Assembly: GCF_000701365.1 (NCBI RefSeq)
Contig: NZ_JNIK01000014.1
Coordinates: 248,001 to 312,000 of the forward strand
Reading direction: 5' to 3'
Source: Blastococcus sp. URHD0036
GTDB taxonomy: Bacteria > Actinomycetota > Actinomycetes > Mycobacteriales > Geodermatophilaceae
Length of the DNA stretch: 64,000 nt
Both the position numbers and the translations under genes were made by a program. Every line of letters begins with the position of its first letter. Positions within the stretch are counted from its first letter, which is position 1. Of the stretch, positions 50,954 through 59,162 are shown piece after piece. The notes under the pieces were generated by a model. That model was not told the DNA's origin, did no database searches, and saw nothing but the letters and a program-made list of their open reading frames with translations.

Positions 50954-52612
50954 ATGAGCCGCCCGGTCCTGCTCACCGTCGACGACGACCCCCAGGTCTC
51001 CCGCGCCGTCGCCCGCGACCTGCGCCGCCGTTTCGGCGAGGAGTGCCGCATCGTGCGGGCCTCCTCCGGCGCCGAGGCGCTGGAGGCGCTGCGCGAGCTC
51101 AAGCTCCGCGGTGAGCCGGTGGCCGTCCTGCTCGCCGACTACCGGATGCCGCAGATGGACGGCATCGAGTTCCTCGAGCAGGCCATGGACCTGTTCCCGC
51201 GCGCCCGCCGGGCGCTGCTCACCGCCTACGCCGACACCGACGCCGCGATCGCGGCGATCAACCTGGTCGACGTCGACGCCTACCTGCTCAAGCCGTGGGA
51301 CCCGCCGGAGGAGAAGCTCTACCCGGTCGTCGACACGATGCTCGACTCCTGGAAGGCCAGCCCGGCCGCGGCCGTCGAGGACGTGAAGCTGGTCGGGCAC
51401 CGGTGGTCGCCGGCCTCGTTCCGGGCACGGGACCTGCTGGCCCGCAACGCCGTCCCCTACCGCTGGTACAGCGTCGAGGACCCCGAGGGGCAGCGGCTGC
51501 TGGAGGCGGCGGAGGCGACCGCGGACGACGTCCCGGTCGTCGTCACCCCGAGCGGGCAGGTCCTGCGCGCGCCGGCCGATGCGGAGCTCGCCGCCGTCGT
51601 CGGGCTCACCGTGGACGCGCGCGAGGAGTTCTACGACCTGGTCGTCGTGGGCGGCGGCCCGGCCGGGCTGGGAGCCGCGGTCTACGGCGCCTCGGAGGGG
51701 CTGCGCACCGTGCTCGTCGAGCGCGAGGCGACCGGCGGGCAGGCCGGTCAGAGCAGCCGGATCGAGAACTACCTCGGCTTCCCCGACGGCGTCTCCGGCG
51801 GTCAGCTCGCCGACCGCGCGCGCCGGCAGGCCGGCAAGTTCGGCGCCGAACTGCTGCTCACCCGCGACGTCGTGGGCCTGGAGGCACACGGACCCAAGCG
51901 GGTGGTGCGCTTCGCCGACGGCGGCAGCATCGCCGCGCACGCCGTCGTCCTCGCCACCGGCGTCTCCTACCGCAGCCTGGGCGTGGACGGTGCCGACGGG
52001 CTGACCGGCCGCGGCGTCTTCTACGGCTCGGCCCTGACCGAGGCCGCCTCGTGCAAGGGGCGGGACGTCTACGTCGTCGGCGGGGCGAACTCCGCCGGGC
52101 AGGCGGCGATGTTCTTCGCCCGGCACGCCCGGTCGGTGACGATCCTCGTGCGCGGGCCCTCGCTGGAGGCGTCGATGTCGCACTACCTCATCGCGCAGAT
52201 CGAGCAGACCCCCGCGATCTCGGTGCGCACCTGCACGACGGTCGTGGGGACCTCCGGCAGCGACCACCTGGAGGGGCTCACGCTGCAGGACGAGAAGACC
52301 GGCGCGCAGGAGAGCGTCCCGGCCAGCCACCTGTTCGTCTTCATCGGCGGCGCCCCGCGCACGGCCTGGCTGGACGGCGTGGTGGCCCGCGACGACCGGG
52401 GGTTCATCCCCACGGGTCCGGAGCTGATGGCCGACGGCGAACGTCCCAAGGGCTGGGCGCTGGACCGCGACCCGTGGCTGCTGGAGTCCAGCCTGCCCGG
52501 CGTGTTCGTGGCCGGTGACGTGCGGGCCGACTCGGTGAAGCGGGTGGCCTCCGCCGTCGGTGAGGGAGCGCTGGCCGTGACGCTCGTCCACCGGTACCTG
52601 GGGGAGCGGTGA
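50954..52612 (+). CDS. Response regulator fused to thioredoxin-reductase-like flavoprotein
   Basis: A 552-residue fusion. The receiver domain (1-125) has the acid pocket D10-D11-D12, phosphoacceptor Asp62 in LLADYRMPQMDG, and Lys in YLLKPWDPP. A thioredoxin/GST-like linker (about 145-220: PYRWYSVEDPEGQRLL) follows. Residues 230-552 are a two-dinucleotide-fold flavoprotein: VVVGGGPAGLGAAVYGASEGL, GGQAGQSSRIENYLGFPDG, VYVVGGANSAGQAAMFFAR, and FVAGDVRADSVKRVASAVGEGA. The redox CxxC of thioredoxin reductase (GVFYCATCD) is replaced by GVFYGSALTEAAS. The stop overlaps the histidine kinase start. Confidence 0.93.
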   Translation: MSRPVLLTVDDDPQVSRAVARDLRRRFGEECRIVRASSGAEALEALRELKLRGEPVAVLLADYRMPQMDGIEFLEQAMDLFPRARRALLTAYADTDAAIAAINLVDVDAYLLKPWDPPEEKLYPVVDTMLDSWKASPAAAVEDVKLVGHRWSPASFRARDLLARNAVPYRWYSVEDPEGQRLLEAAEATADDVPVVVTPSGQVLRAPADAELAAVVGLTVDAREEFYDLVVVGGGPAGLGAAVYGASEGLRTVLVEREATGGQAGQSSRIENYLGFPDGVSGGQLADRARRQAGKFGAELLLTRDVVGLEAHGPKRVVRFADGGSIAAHAVVLATGVSYRSLGVDGADGLTGRGVFYGSALTEAASCKGRDVYVVGGANSAGQAAMFFARHARSVTILVRGPSLEASMSHYLIAQIEQTPAISVRTCTTVVGTSGSDHLEGLTLQDEKTGAQESVPASHLFVFIGGAPRTAWLDGVVARDDRGFIPTGPELMADGERPKGWALDRDPWLLESSLPGVFVAGDVRADSVKRVASAVGEGALAVTLVHRYLGER

Positions 52613-54039
52613 CCACGCCCACGCACCTGGCCCCCGACGAGCTGCGCGGACTGTTCCTGTTCGAGGACCTGGACGCCGACCAGCTGGCCTGGGTGTCGGC
52701 CAACGGCGACGTCGTCGACTGCGCCGCGGGCACCGAGGTGTACGCCGAGGGGGAGCCCGCCGAGTGCTTCTTCGTGCTGCTCGAGGGCACGATGGCGATG
52801 CTCCGGCGGGTCGGTGGCACCGAGGTCGAGACCGTGCGGACCGACTCCCGCGGCGTCTACTCCGGCGCGGTGCAGTTCTACATGCGGGACCGGATCACGC
52901 AGTCGTACGCCTCGACGGTCCGCGCGGTCACCGACTGCCGGTTCCTGGCACTGCCGGCCGGCCCCTTCGCCGAGGTGTTCCAGCGCTGGTACCCGATGGC
53001 GGTGCACCTGCTGGAGGGGTTGTTCGTCGGCACGAAGAACACCGCCGAGGTGGTCGGGCAGCGGGAGCGGCTGCTGGCGCTGGGCAAGCTGACCGCGGGG
53101 CTGACCCACGAGCTCAACAACCCGGCCGCGGCGGCCGCCCGGGCCACCGCGGCGCTGCGGGAGCGGATCGCGGGCATGCGCGCCAAGCTCGCGAAGCTGT
53201 CGGACGGGCACGTCCCCGAGGGGATGCTCACCGCGCTCACGACGCTGCAGGAGGACTTCCTCTCCCGGATGGGGCCGGCCGCCGAGCTGGGCCCGCTGGA
53301 GCGCTCCGACCGGGAGGACGAGCTCGGCGAGTGGCTGGAGGAGCGCGACGTCGACCGCGCCTGGGACCTCGCCGGGGTGTTCGTCGCCGCCGGGCTCGGC
53401 CCCGAGGACCTCCAGCGGGTGGCCGACGCCGTGACGCCGTCCGCCCTGCCGGCGGCGCTGCAGTGGCTCTCCTACACCGTCGAGACCGAGTCGCTGGTGA
53501 CGGAGATCGGCGAGAGCACCGCGCGGATCTCCGCGCTCGTCGACGCCGCGAAGCAGTACTCGCAGATGGACCGGACGCCGCACCAGGCCGCCGACCTGCA
53601 CGCCGGCCTCGACGCCACCCTGACGATGATGAGCGGCAAGATCGCCCCGGGCGTGACCGTCGTCAAGGACTACGACCGGTCGCTGCCCCTCGTCCCGGCA
53701 TACGCCGGCGAACTCAACCAGGTGTGGACCAACCTCGTGCACAACGCCCTCGACGCGATGGCCGGCTCGGGCACGCTCACCCTGCGGACGGCGGTCGACG
53801 GCGACTGCGCGCTCGTGGAGATCGCCGACACCGGGCCGGGGATCCCCGAGGAGCTCCGCCGCCGCGTGTTCGAGCCGTTCTTCACCACCAAGCCGGTCGG
53901 CCAGGGCACCGGCCTGGGGCTGGACGTGTCGTGGCGCATCGTCGTCAACCGGCACGGCGGCGACCTGACGGTGCAGTCGCGGCCCGGCGACACCCGGTTC
54001 CAGGTGCGGCTGCCGCTGGAGGAGCCGTCCGCCTCGTGA
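52609..54039 (+). CDS. Cyclic-nucleotide-binding-domain sensor histidine kinase
   Basis: A 476-residue soluble kinase. The cNMP-binding-like beta-roll is at 18-130 (LFEDLDADQLAWVSANGDVVDCAAGTEVYAEGEPAECFFVLLEG). The phosphoacceptor His is in LTHELNNPAAAAARA near 167, a helical segment follows, and the HATPase domain has the N-box LNQVWTNLVHNALDAM, G1 IADTGPGIPEE, F-box FEPFFTTK and G2 GTGLGLDVS. There are no membrane spans. It is the probable cognate kinase of the receiver domain fused to the flavoprotein encoded immediately upstream (GTGA overlap). Confidence 0.93.
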   Translation: MTTPTHLAPDELRGLFLFEDLDADQLAWVSANGDVVDCAAGTEVYAEGEPAECFFVLLEGTMAMLRRVGGTEVETVRTDSRGVYSGAVQFYMRDRITQSYASTVRAVTDCRFLALPAGPFAEVFQRWYPMAVHLLEGLFVGTKNTAEVVGQRERLLALGKLTAGLTHELNNPAAAAARATAALRERIAGMRAKLAKLSDGHVPEGMLTALTTLQEDFLSRMGPAAELGPLERSDREDELGEWLEERDVDRAWDLAGVFVAAGLGPEDLQRVADAVTPSALPAALQWLSYTVETESLVTEIGESTARISALVDAAKQYSQMDRTPHQAADLHAGLDATLTMMSGKIAPGVTVVKDYDRSLPLVPAYAGELNQVWTNLVHNALDAMAGSGTLTLRTAVDGDCALVEIADTGPGIPEELRRRVFEPFFTTKPVGQGTGLGLDVSWRIVVNRHGGDLTVQSRPGDTRFQVRLPLEEPSAS

Positions 54040-54485
54040 ACCTGTCCCCGCTGGACCCGGCGGGCGACGGATCCCTCGCGTCCGACCTCCTGGCGCTGCA
54101 GCGGGAGGCGTACGCGGTGGAGGCCGCGCTCCTCGGCGACGACCGCATCCCGCCGCTGCACGAGTCCCTCGCTGCGCTCCGGGCCGCGCCGCTGCGCTGG
54201 ACGGGGGCGTGGGGGGACGGCGGCCTGACCGGTGCGGTCGCGTGGACCGACGACGGCGACCTGGTCGACGTCCACCGGCTGGTCGTGGCGCCCCGGGCCG
54301 CCCGGCAGGGGATCGGGTCGGCGCTGATCCGGTCGGTGCTCGCGCTCGGCCGCCGCACCGTGGTGGCCACCGGCCGGGACAACGCGCCGGCACGGGCGCT
54401 GTACGAGCGCCTGGGCTTCGTGCCGACCGGCGACCGCGAGGTGCTGCCGGGGCTCTGGGTGACCGGGTTCCGGCACGACCCCTGA
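54036..54485 (+). CDS. GNAT-family N-acetyltransferase
   Basis: A 149-residue acetyltransferase. VHRLVVAPRAARQGIGSALIRSVLALG holds the acetyl-CoA pyrophosphate loop (R-x-x-G-x-G/A), and NAPARALYERLGFVPTGDREV is the C-terminal motif B. The substrate is unknown. The GTG overlaps the kinase stop, so it is co-translated with the signalling pair, which suggests a role in the same stress circuit, perhaps protein or small-molecule acetylation. Confidence 0.9.
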   Translation: MNLSPLDPAGDGSLASDLLALQREAYAVEAALLGDDRIPPLHESLAALRAAPLRWTGAWGDGGLTGAVAWTDDGDLVDVHRLVVAPRAARQGIGSALIRSVLALGRRTVVATGRDNAPARALYERLGFVPTGDREVLPGLWVTGFRHDP

Positions 54486-54533
54486 GGAGGAGGTCACTGG
54501 GAGCGCGCCGGCCGCTGTGCTGGACTGGACGGC

Positions 54534-55148
54534 GTGAGCAGCGCCGACCCGGCTCGCGGGACCGACACCGACGTCCGGGACGAGACGCGCGACCGCATCC
54601 TGCTGGCCGGGATGCGCTGCACGGCGCAGTTCGGCCGGGCCAAGACGACGATGCAGGACGTCGCCGTCGCCGCCGGGGTCTCCCGGGCGACGCTGTACCG
54701 CTACTTCGCCGACCGCGGCGCGCTGTTCAGCGGCATCCGGGAGTACGAGCACGAGCACGACCTCGCCGAGTTCTCCCGGCTGGCCGACGGCGCCCGGTCG
54801 CTGACCGATGCCGTCGCGGCCCTGGGGGAGGTGCTGGCCGGCACGTCGGCGCGGTACCGGGTCGGCGCGCACCTCGCCGCCGGTGACGAGAGCCTGGCCA
54901 CCTACATGGCGCTGCGCTCGGGGCGGGAACGGGAGCGGGCCGCGGCGTTGATCCGGCCGTACGTGGCCCGGGCTTCCGCGGCGGGGGAGCTGCGTCCCGG
55001 CGTCTCCGCTGCCGAGGCGGAGGAGTGGATCGCGCTGGCCGTCGTCCAGGCGACGTCGCTGGCGCCGCTGCACTCGGTCGACGCGGAGGACCCGGCCGCC
55101 GTCGGCCGCTGGCTGGCGCGCATGGCGTGCTCGGGTCTCTGCGTCTGA
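54534..55148 (+). CDS. TetR-family transcriptional regulator
   Basis: A 204-residue regulator. The N-terminal HTH (about 20-68) reads RDRILLAGMRCTAQFGRAKTTMQDVAVAAGVSRATLYRYFADRGALFSGI, and the C-terminal ligand domain is all-helical. The GTG follows within 48 bases of the GNAT gene. The target genes are not evident; the VOC gene downstream or the GNAT upstream are candidates. Confidence 0.92.
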   Translation: MSSADPARGTDTDVRDETRDRILLAGMRCTAQFGRAKTTMQDVAVAAGVSRATLYRYFADRGALFSGIREYEHEHDLAEFSRLADGARSLTDAVAALGEVLAGTSARYRVGAHLAAGDESLATYMALRSGRERERAAALIRPYVARASAAGELRPGVSAAEAEEWIALAVVQATSLAPLHSVDAEDPAAVGRWLARMACSGLCV

Positions 55149-55187
55149 CCTCTCGCTGACCAGGCTCTTCCGCGCCACGATGGGCCG

Positions 55188-55541
55188 ATGCGGAGCATCC
55201 GGATCACGCCCAACCTGCAGGTGGCCGACGTCGCCGCGGCCAAGGCCTTCTACACCGGCTTCCTCGGGCTGAGCACCGAGGAGTTCGACCTGGGCTGGGT
55301 CGCCCGCTGCACGTCGCCGGACACGGGTGCGCACGTGCAGCTGGTGTCCGCGGACGCGACCGCGCCGGAATTGCCGGTCGTCTCGGTGCACGCCGAGGAC
55401 GTCGACGCGGCCTACGCGGAGGCACAGCGGCTCGGGTACGAGATCGTGCATCCGCTGACGACGGAGGAGTGGGGCGTGCGCCGCTTCTTCGTGCGGGCGC
55501 CCGACGGGAACGTGCTCAACATCGTCGCCCACCGGGAGTGA
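55188..55541 (+). CDS. VOC/glyoxalase-fold protein
   Basis: A 117-residue vicinal-oxygen-chelate-type protein: ITPNLQVADVAAAKAFYTGFLGL, AHVQLVSADATAPELPVVSVHAEDVDAAYAEAQRLGYEIVHPL, and RRFFVRAPDGNVLNIVAHRE at the end. Metal ligands are only partly recognisable, so it could be an antibiotic-binding or non-catalytic member. CACGAT with a 6-base gap to the ATG may be a leaderless -10, as for the phospholipase gene. Confidence 0.87.
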   Translation: MRSIRITPNLQVADVAAAKAFYTGFLGLSTEEFDLGWVARCTSPDTGAHVQLVSADATAPELPVVSVHAEDVDAAYAEAQRLGYEIVHPLTTEEWGVRRFFVRAPDGNVLNIVAHRE

Positions 55542-55580
55542 GACCCGGGCGTCGCACCGGACACCCGGAACTGTCAGTGG

Positions 55581-55596
55581 TCGAACGTATGTTCGG
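55581..55596. promoter_or_regulatory. LexA (SOS) box over a leaderless promoter
   Basis: TCGAAC-GTAT-GTTCGG matches the actinobacterial LexA operator TCGAAC-N4-GTTCGA at 11 of 12 arm bases. Within it TATGTT (55588-55593) fits a -10 hexamer placed 6 bases before the ATG at 55600, so LexA would occlude polymerase directly. Confidence 0.8.
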
Positions 55597-55599
55597 TCC

Positions 55600-57186
55600 A
55601 TGTCGCGCATGACCGGTACTGCCTCCCTCGCCGAGGGAGCGCTGATCGACTGGTCGATCAGCAAGCCGGTGAGCCTGCCGCGGTTGCCGGTGGAGCTGCT
55701 CGACCGGGCACAGGCGGCGGCGGAGTTGCAGCGGGTGGTCGCCCAGCGGGCGATGCTGGCGGCGTACGAGGCGGAGCTCGTGCTCGCGATGGCGGACGAG
55801 TCGCCCGACGTCGACGATCCGCCGCCGGGTGCGCGCGGTGCGCGCGGGTCGTGGGGTGCTGAGAAGCGGTTGCCGGGGGTGTCGGAGTTCTTCCCGGCGG
55901 AGCTGTCGATGGTGCTCAACTGCGGTCGCGGTACCGCGGCGAAGCTGGCGGTGCGGGCGCACACGTGGCGCGAGGGGTTGCCGGGCACGTTCGCGGCGCT
56001 GGCCGCGGGGGTGCTGGATGAGCCGCGGGCGAAGGTCCTGGCCGAGGTGTTGGAGCAGGCGGCGCCGGAGGTGGCGCGGCGGGTGGAGGCGCAGCTGTTG
56101 CCGCAGGCGGTGGAGTTGTCGGTGGGGAAGCTGCGGAAGCGGGCGGAGGCGTTGCTGGCCGGGGTCGATCCCGATGGGGTCGATGAGCGGCGGGCGGAGA
56201 CGCAGAAGGCCGCGGATGTGCGGATCTATCCGTCTACCCGGGAGGGGATGGCGATGGTCGCGGTGGAGCTGCCGGCGGATGAGGCGGTGGCGGTGCATGA
56301 CGCGTTGACCCGGTATGCCGGGATGCAGAAGTCCGATGGTGACGTGCGGCCGATCGGTCTGTTGCGGACGCGGGTGTTCGCGGATCTGGTGCTGCGGCCG
56401 TGGGACGTCTCCCGGCCGCCGGTGACGGCGCATCTGCAGGTGTCGGCGTCGCTGGGGTCGCTGGCCGCGACGTCGACCGAGGCCGGGGAGGTGAGCGGGC
56501 TGGCGATCACGGCCGGCCACCTCCGGGAACTGTTGCGCCGCCTGGACGCCCTCGGTGTGCAGCCGCCGGAGGGCGGGTCGGTGACGCTGGGTCTCACCGA
56601 TGACGACGGCGCCCTGCTGGGTACCTGCACGCTCGATCAGCTGCGGCAGCTGGCGCGGCGCGGCTGTCCCTCGCATCCCGAGGAGGACTGTGGGTGTGCG
56701 GTGCTGGACCGGCCGGCGGCGGTGGAGTCCTACGGCCCGAGCCGGCCGCAGCAGCGGTTCGTGCACACGCGTGACCGGACCTGCCGGTTCCCCAACTGCG
56801 GCCAGCGCGTCGGGTGGGCCGACGCCGACCACGTCGTCCCGCACTCCTGCGGTGGCCCGACCGACTGCGCCAACCTGTGTTGCCTGTGCCGGAGCCACCA
56901 TCGGCTGAAGACCTTCGCCCCCGGCTGGCGCTTCGAGATGAGCGACGACGGGGTGCTCACCGTGACCACCCCGTCCGGGGTCACCCGAACCACCCGACCA
57001 CCCGGCATGCGACCACCACCAGATGGGCCCGCTCCCGACGAGCCCGACCCGCCACCCGAACCTCCCGGCGCCGACGAGAACAAGGGGAGCGGGCCGCGGC
57101 TGGGCACCCTGGATCTGATCCGGCGATGGCGCCCGAGGCCGCCCGGCAGTCCCAGCCCCTGGGCGCAGGACCCGCCGCCCTTCTGA
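55600..57186 (+). CDS. DUF222/13E12-repeat HNH endonuclease
   Basis: A 528-residue protein. A helical DUF222 domain (about 25-350; [74 protein letters not shown]) is followed by HNH at about 390-445 ([48 protein letters not shown]) with the paired CxxC zinc cysteines. The tail is Pro-rich. These are among the most abundant actinobacterial families; M. tuberculosis 13E12 proteins are LexA-regulated, and this copy has a near-consensus LexA box. DNA damage-linked nuclease role is likely but unproved. Codon use is slightly less extreme than that of its neighbours. Confidence 0.94.
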   Translation: MSRMTGTASLAEGALIDWSISKPVSLPRLPVELLDRAQAAAELQRVVAQRAMLAAYEAELVLAMADESPDVDDPPPGARGARGSWGAEKRLPGVSEFFPAELSMVLNCGRGTAAKLAVRAHTWREGLPGTFAALAAGVLDEPRAKVLAEVLEQAAPEVARRVEAQLLPQAVELSVGKLRKRAEALLAGVDPDGVDERRAETQKAADVRIYPSTREGMAMVAVELPADEAVAVHDALTRYAGMQKSDGDVRPIGLLRTRVFADLVLRPWDVSRPPVTAHLQVSASLGSLAATSTEAGEVSGLAITAGHLRELLRRLDALGVQPPEGGSVTLGLTDDDGALLGTCTLDQLRQLARRGCPSHPEEDCGCAVLDRPAAVESYGPSRPQQRFVHTRDRTCRFPNCGQRVGWADADHVVPHSCGGPTDCANLCCLCRSHHRLKTFAPGWRFEMSDDGVLTVTTPSGVTRTTRPPGMRPPPDGPAPDEPDPPPEPPGADENKGSGPRLGTLDLIRRWRPRPPGSPSPWAQDPPPF

Positions 57187-57215
57187 CCTGACCCGGCTCG
57201 ACGGGCCACCGGCAC

Positions 57216-57286
57216 GTGGACAGGCCGACACGTCCCCATGTCGACGTGTCCACGTGTCGGTCTGTCCACCTGTCGGCCTGTCCACC
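57216..57286. repeat. Inverted plus tandem repeat cluster upstream of pgi
   Basis: An 18-base arm starting GTGGACAGGCCGACACG (57216-57233) pairs with one ending CGGTCTGTCCAC (57252-57269, one G-T), with GTCGAC exactly at the midpoint. The right arm belongs to a 16-base direct repeat, TGTCGGTCTGTCCACC then TGTCGGCCTGTCCACC (57255-57286), so the left arm can pair with either copy. The loop 15-mer CCATGTCGACGTGTC recurs after pgi at 59110. Confidence 0.75.
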
Positions 57287-57367
57287 TGTCGCCTCGTCGC
57301 CGGGAGGCCGTGGCCGGTGGGCAGGGGGGCGTGGTTGCGCGGCGCCGGTGTCGGGCAGGGTGTGCGC

Positions 57368-59044
57368 ATGGACGCTGCGCCCCCCACGACGGCCATCGAC
57401 ATCACCGCGACGCCGGAGTGGCAGGCCCTCGCCGACCACCACGCCCAGCTGCGCGACCGCACGCTGAGGGAGCTCTTCGCCGACGACCCCGACCGCGCCC
57501 GGCGGTTGACCCGCCAGGTCGCCGACCTCGTCGTCGACCACTCCAAGCACCGGGTCACCGACGAGACGCTCCGGCTGCTGCTCGCGCTCGCCGAGCGGGC
57601 CGGGCTGGCGGGGCACACCCAGGCGATGTTCCGCGGCGAGCACATCAACGTCACCGAGGACCGCGCCGTCCTGCACGTCGCCCTGCGCGCCCCGGCCGGC
57701 AGTGAGCTCGTCGTCGACGGGCAGGACGTCGGCGCCGACGTGCACGAGGTGCTCGACCGGATGGCCGCCTTCGCCGGCCGGGTGCGGTCCGGGGAGTGGC
57801 GCGGCCACACCGGGAAGCCGATCCGCGCTGTGGTCAACATCGGGATCGGTGGCTCCGACCTGGGCCCGGCCATGGCCTACACCGCGCTGCGCGCCTTCTC
57901 CGGCCGCGGCATCACCGCCCGGTTCGTCTCCAACATCGACCCGACCGACTTCACCGAGGCCACCCGCGACCTCGACCCGGCCGAGACGCTCTTCGTGGTC
58001 TCCTCCAAGACCTTCACCACGCTCGAGACGCTCACCAACGCCTCGGTCGCCCGCGACTGGCTGCTCGCGGGGCTGGGCGGCGACCAGGCCGCCGTCGCCA
58101 AGCACTTCGTGGCCGTCTCCACCAACACCGACGCCGTCCGCGAGTTCGGCATCGACCCCGACAACATGTTCGGCTTCTGGGACTGGGTCGGCGGCCGCTA
58201 CTCCTTCATGTCGGCCATCGGCCTGTCGCTCATGGTCGCCATCGGCCCCGAGGCCTACCGCGAGATGCTGGCCGGGGCGCACGCCGTCGACGAGCACGTC
58301 CGCACCGCGCCGCTGGCGGAGAACCTGCCGGTCCTCCAGGGCCTGGTCAACGTCTGGTACACCGACTTCTTCGGCGCCCAGACCCACGCCGTCCTGCCCT
58401 ACAGCCAGTACCTGTCCCGGCTGCCCGCCTACCTGCAGCAGCTCACGATGGAGAGCAACGGCAAGTCGGTCCGGTGGGACGGCGAGGCCGTGACGACGGC
58501 GACCGGCGAGGTCTACTGGGGGGAGCCCGGCACCAACGGCCAGCACGCCTTCCATCAGCTGCTGCACCAGGGCACGACGCTCGTGCCGGCCGACTTCATC
58601 GGCTTCGGGCAGCCCGGCCCCGGCATCGACCAGGACGGCACCACCGGCGAGATGCACGACCTGCTGATGGCCAACATGTTCGCCCAGTCCGCGGTGCTCG
58701 CCTTCGGCCGGACCGCGGAGGAGGTCGCCGCCGACGGGACCCCGGCCGAGCTCGTTCCGCACAAGGTCATGCCCGGCAACCGCCCGAGCACGACGATCCT
58801 GGCGCCGCAGCTGACCCCGTCGGTGCTCGGGCAGCTCATCGCCTTCTACGAGCACACGGTGCTCACCGAGGGGGTCATCTGGCAGATCGACTCCTTCGAC
58901 CAGTGGGGGGTCGAGCTCGGCAAGGTCATGGCCCGCCAGCTCGCTCCGGCGCTGACGAGCGAGCAGCCGACGGAGCTCGACCAGGACGGCTCGACGGTCG
59001 AACTGGTGCGCACCTACCGGAGGCTGCGCGGCCGCGAGGCCTGA
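57368..59044 (+). CDS. pgi: Glucose-6-phosphate isomerase
   Basis: A 558-residue cytosolic enzyme converting glucose-6-P and fructose-6-P. Family motifs: [80 protein letters not shown] (signature), [34 protein letters not shown] (catalytic His) and [13 protein letters not shown]. Length is normal. The ATG giving [11 protein letters not shown] was chosen; the SD is weak. It is followed by pfkA in the same direction, so two successive glycolytic steps are adjacent. Confidence 0.98.
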   Translation: MDAAPPTTAIDITATPEWQALADHHAQLRDRTLRELFADDPDRARRLTRQVADLVVDHSKHRVTDETLRLLLALAERAGLAGHTQAMFRGEHINVTEDRAVLHVALRAPAGSELVVDGQDVGADVHEVLDRMAAFAGRVRSGEWRGHTGKPIRAVVNIGIGGSDLGPAMAYTALRAFSGRGITARFVSNIDPTDFTEATRDLDPAETLFVVSSKTFTTLETLTNASVARDWLLAGLGGDQAAVAKHFVAVSTNTDAVREFGIDPDNMFGFWDWVGGRYSFMSAIGLSLMVAIGPEAYREMLAGAHAVDEHVRTAPLAENLPVLQGLVNVWYTDFFGAQTHAVLPYSQYLSRLPAYLQQLTMESNGKSVRWDGEAVTTATGEVYWGEPGTNGQHAFHQLLHQGTTLVPADFIGFGQPGPGIDQDGTTGEMHDLLMANMFAQSAVLAFGRTAEEVAADGTPAELVPHKVMPGNRPSTTILAPQLTPSVLGQLIAFYEHTVLTEGVIWQIDSFDQWGVELGKVMARQLAPALTSEQPTELDQDGSTVELVRTYRRLRGREA

Positions 59045-59050
59045 TCTCAC

Positions 59051-59089
59051 CGAGGTGGCCACGTCAGCGACCACCTCGCCGACGTGGCC
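59051..59089. other. Interleaved inverted repeats (A-B-A'-B') after pgi
   Basis: CGAGGTGG (59051-59058) pairs with CCACCTCG (59071-59078), and GGCCACGTC (59057-59065) pairs with GACGTGGCC (59081-59089). Arms alternate, so both stems together make a pseudoknot, or each excludes the other. The same topology, with similar GGCCAC and GCGAC segments, is seen at 6450. Confidence 0.55.
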
Positions 59090-59131
59090 CCTTCGGCGGG
59101 TGGGACGCGCCATGTCGACGTGTCGGCATGT

Positions 59132-59155
59132 CGTCTAGACGTCATGACGTATCGT
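59132..59155 (+). promoter_or_regulatory. Palindromic operator/leaderless promoter of pfkA
   Basis: CGTCTAGACG (59132-59141) and ACGTCATGACGT (59139-59150) are overlapping perfect palindromes. TATCGT (59150-59155) fits a -10 box with seven bases to the pfkA ATG, suggesting a leaderless transcript with an operator over the promoter. Confidence 0.5.
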
Positions 59156-59162
59156 CGGGTCA

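Noticed and set aside
50954-52612. Annotation as thioredoxin reductase
   Set aside because: The CxxC needed to reduce thioredoxin is absent and a receiver domain is fused at the N-terminus, so that name would mislead.
55600-57186. DUF222/HNH protein as a homing endonuclease or mobile element marker
   Set aside because: No intron, intein, terminal repeats or target duplication seen; the family is widespread and chromosomal in actinobacteria and this copy has a LexA box.
57255-57286. Possible CRISPR-like direct repeats before pgi
   Set aside because: Units are 16 bases, directly abutting without spacers, and only two full copies exist; no cas genes nearby.
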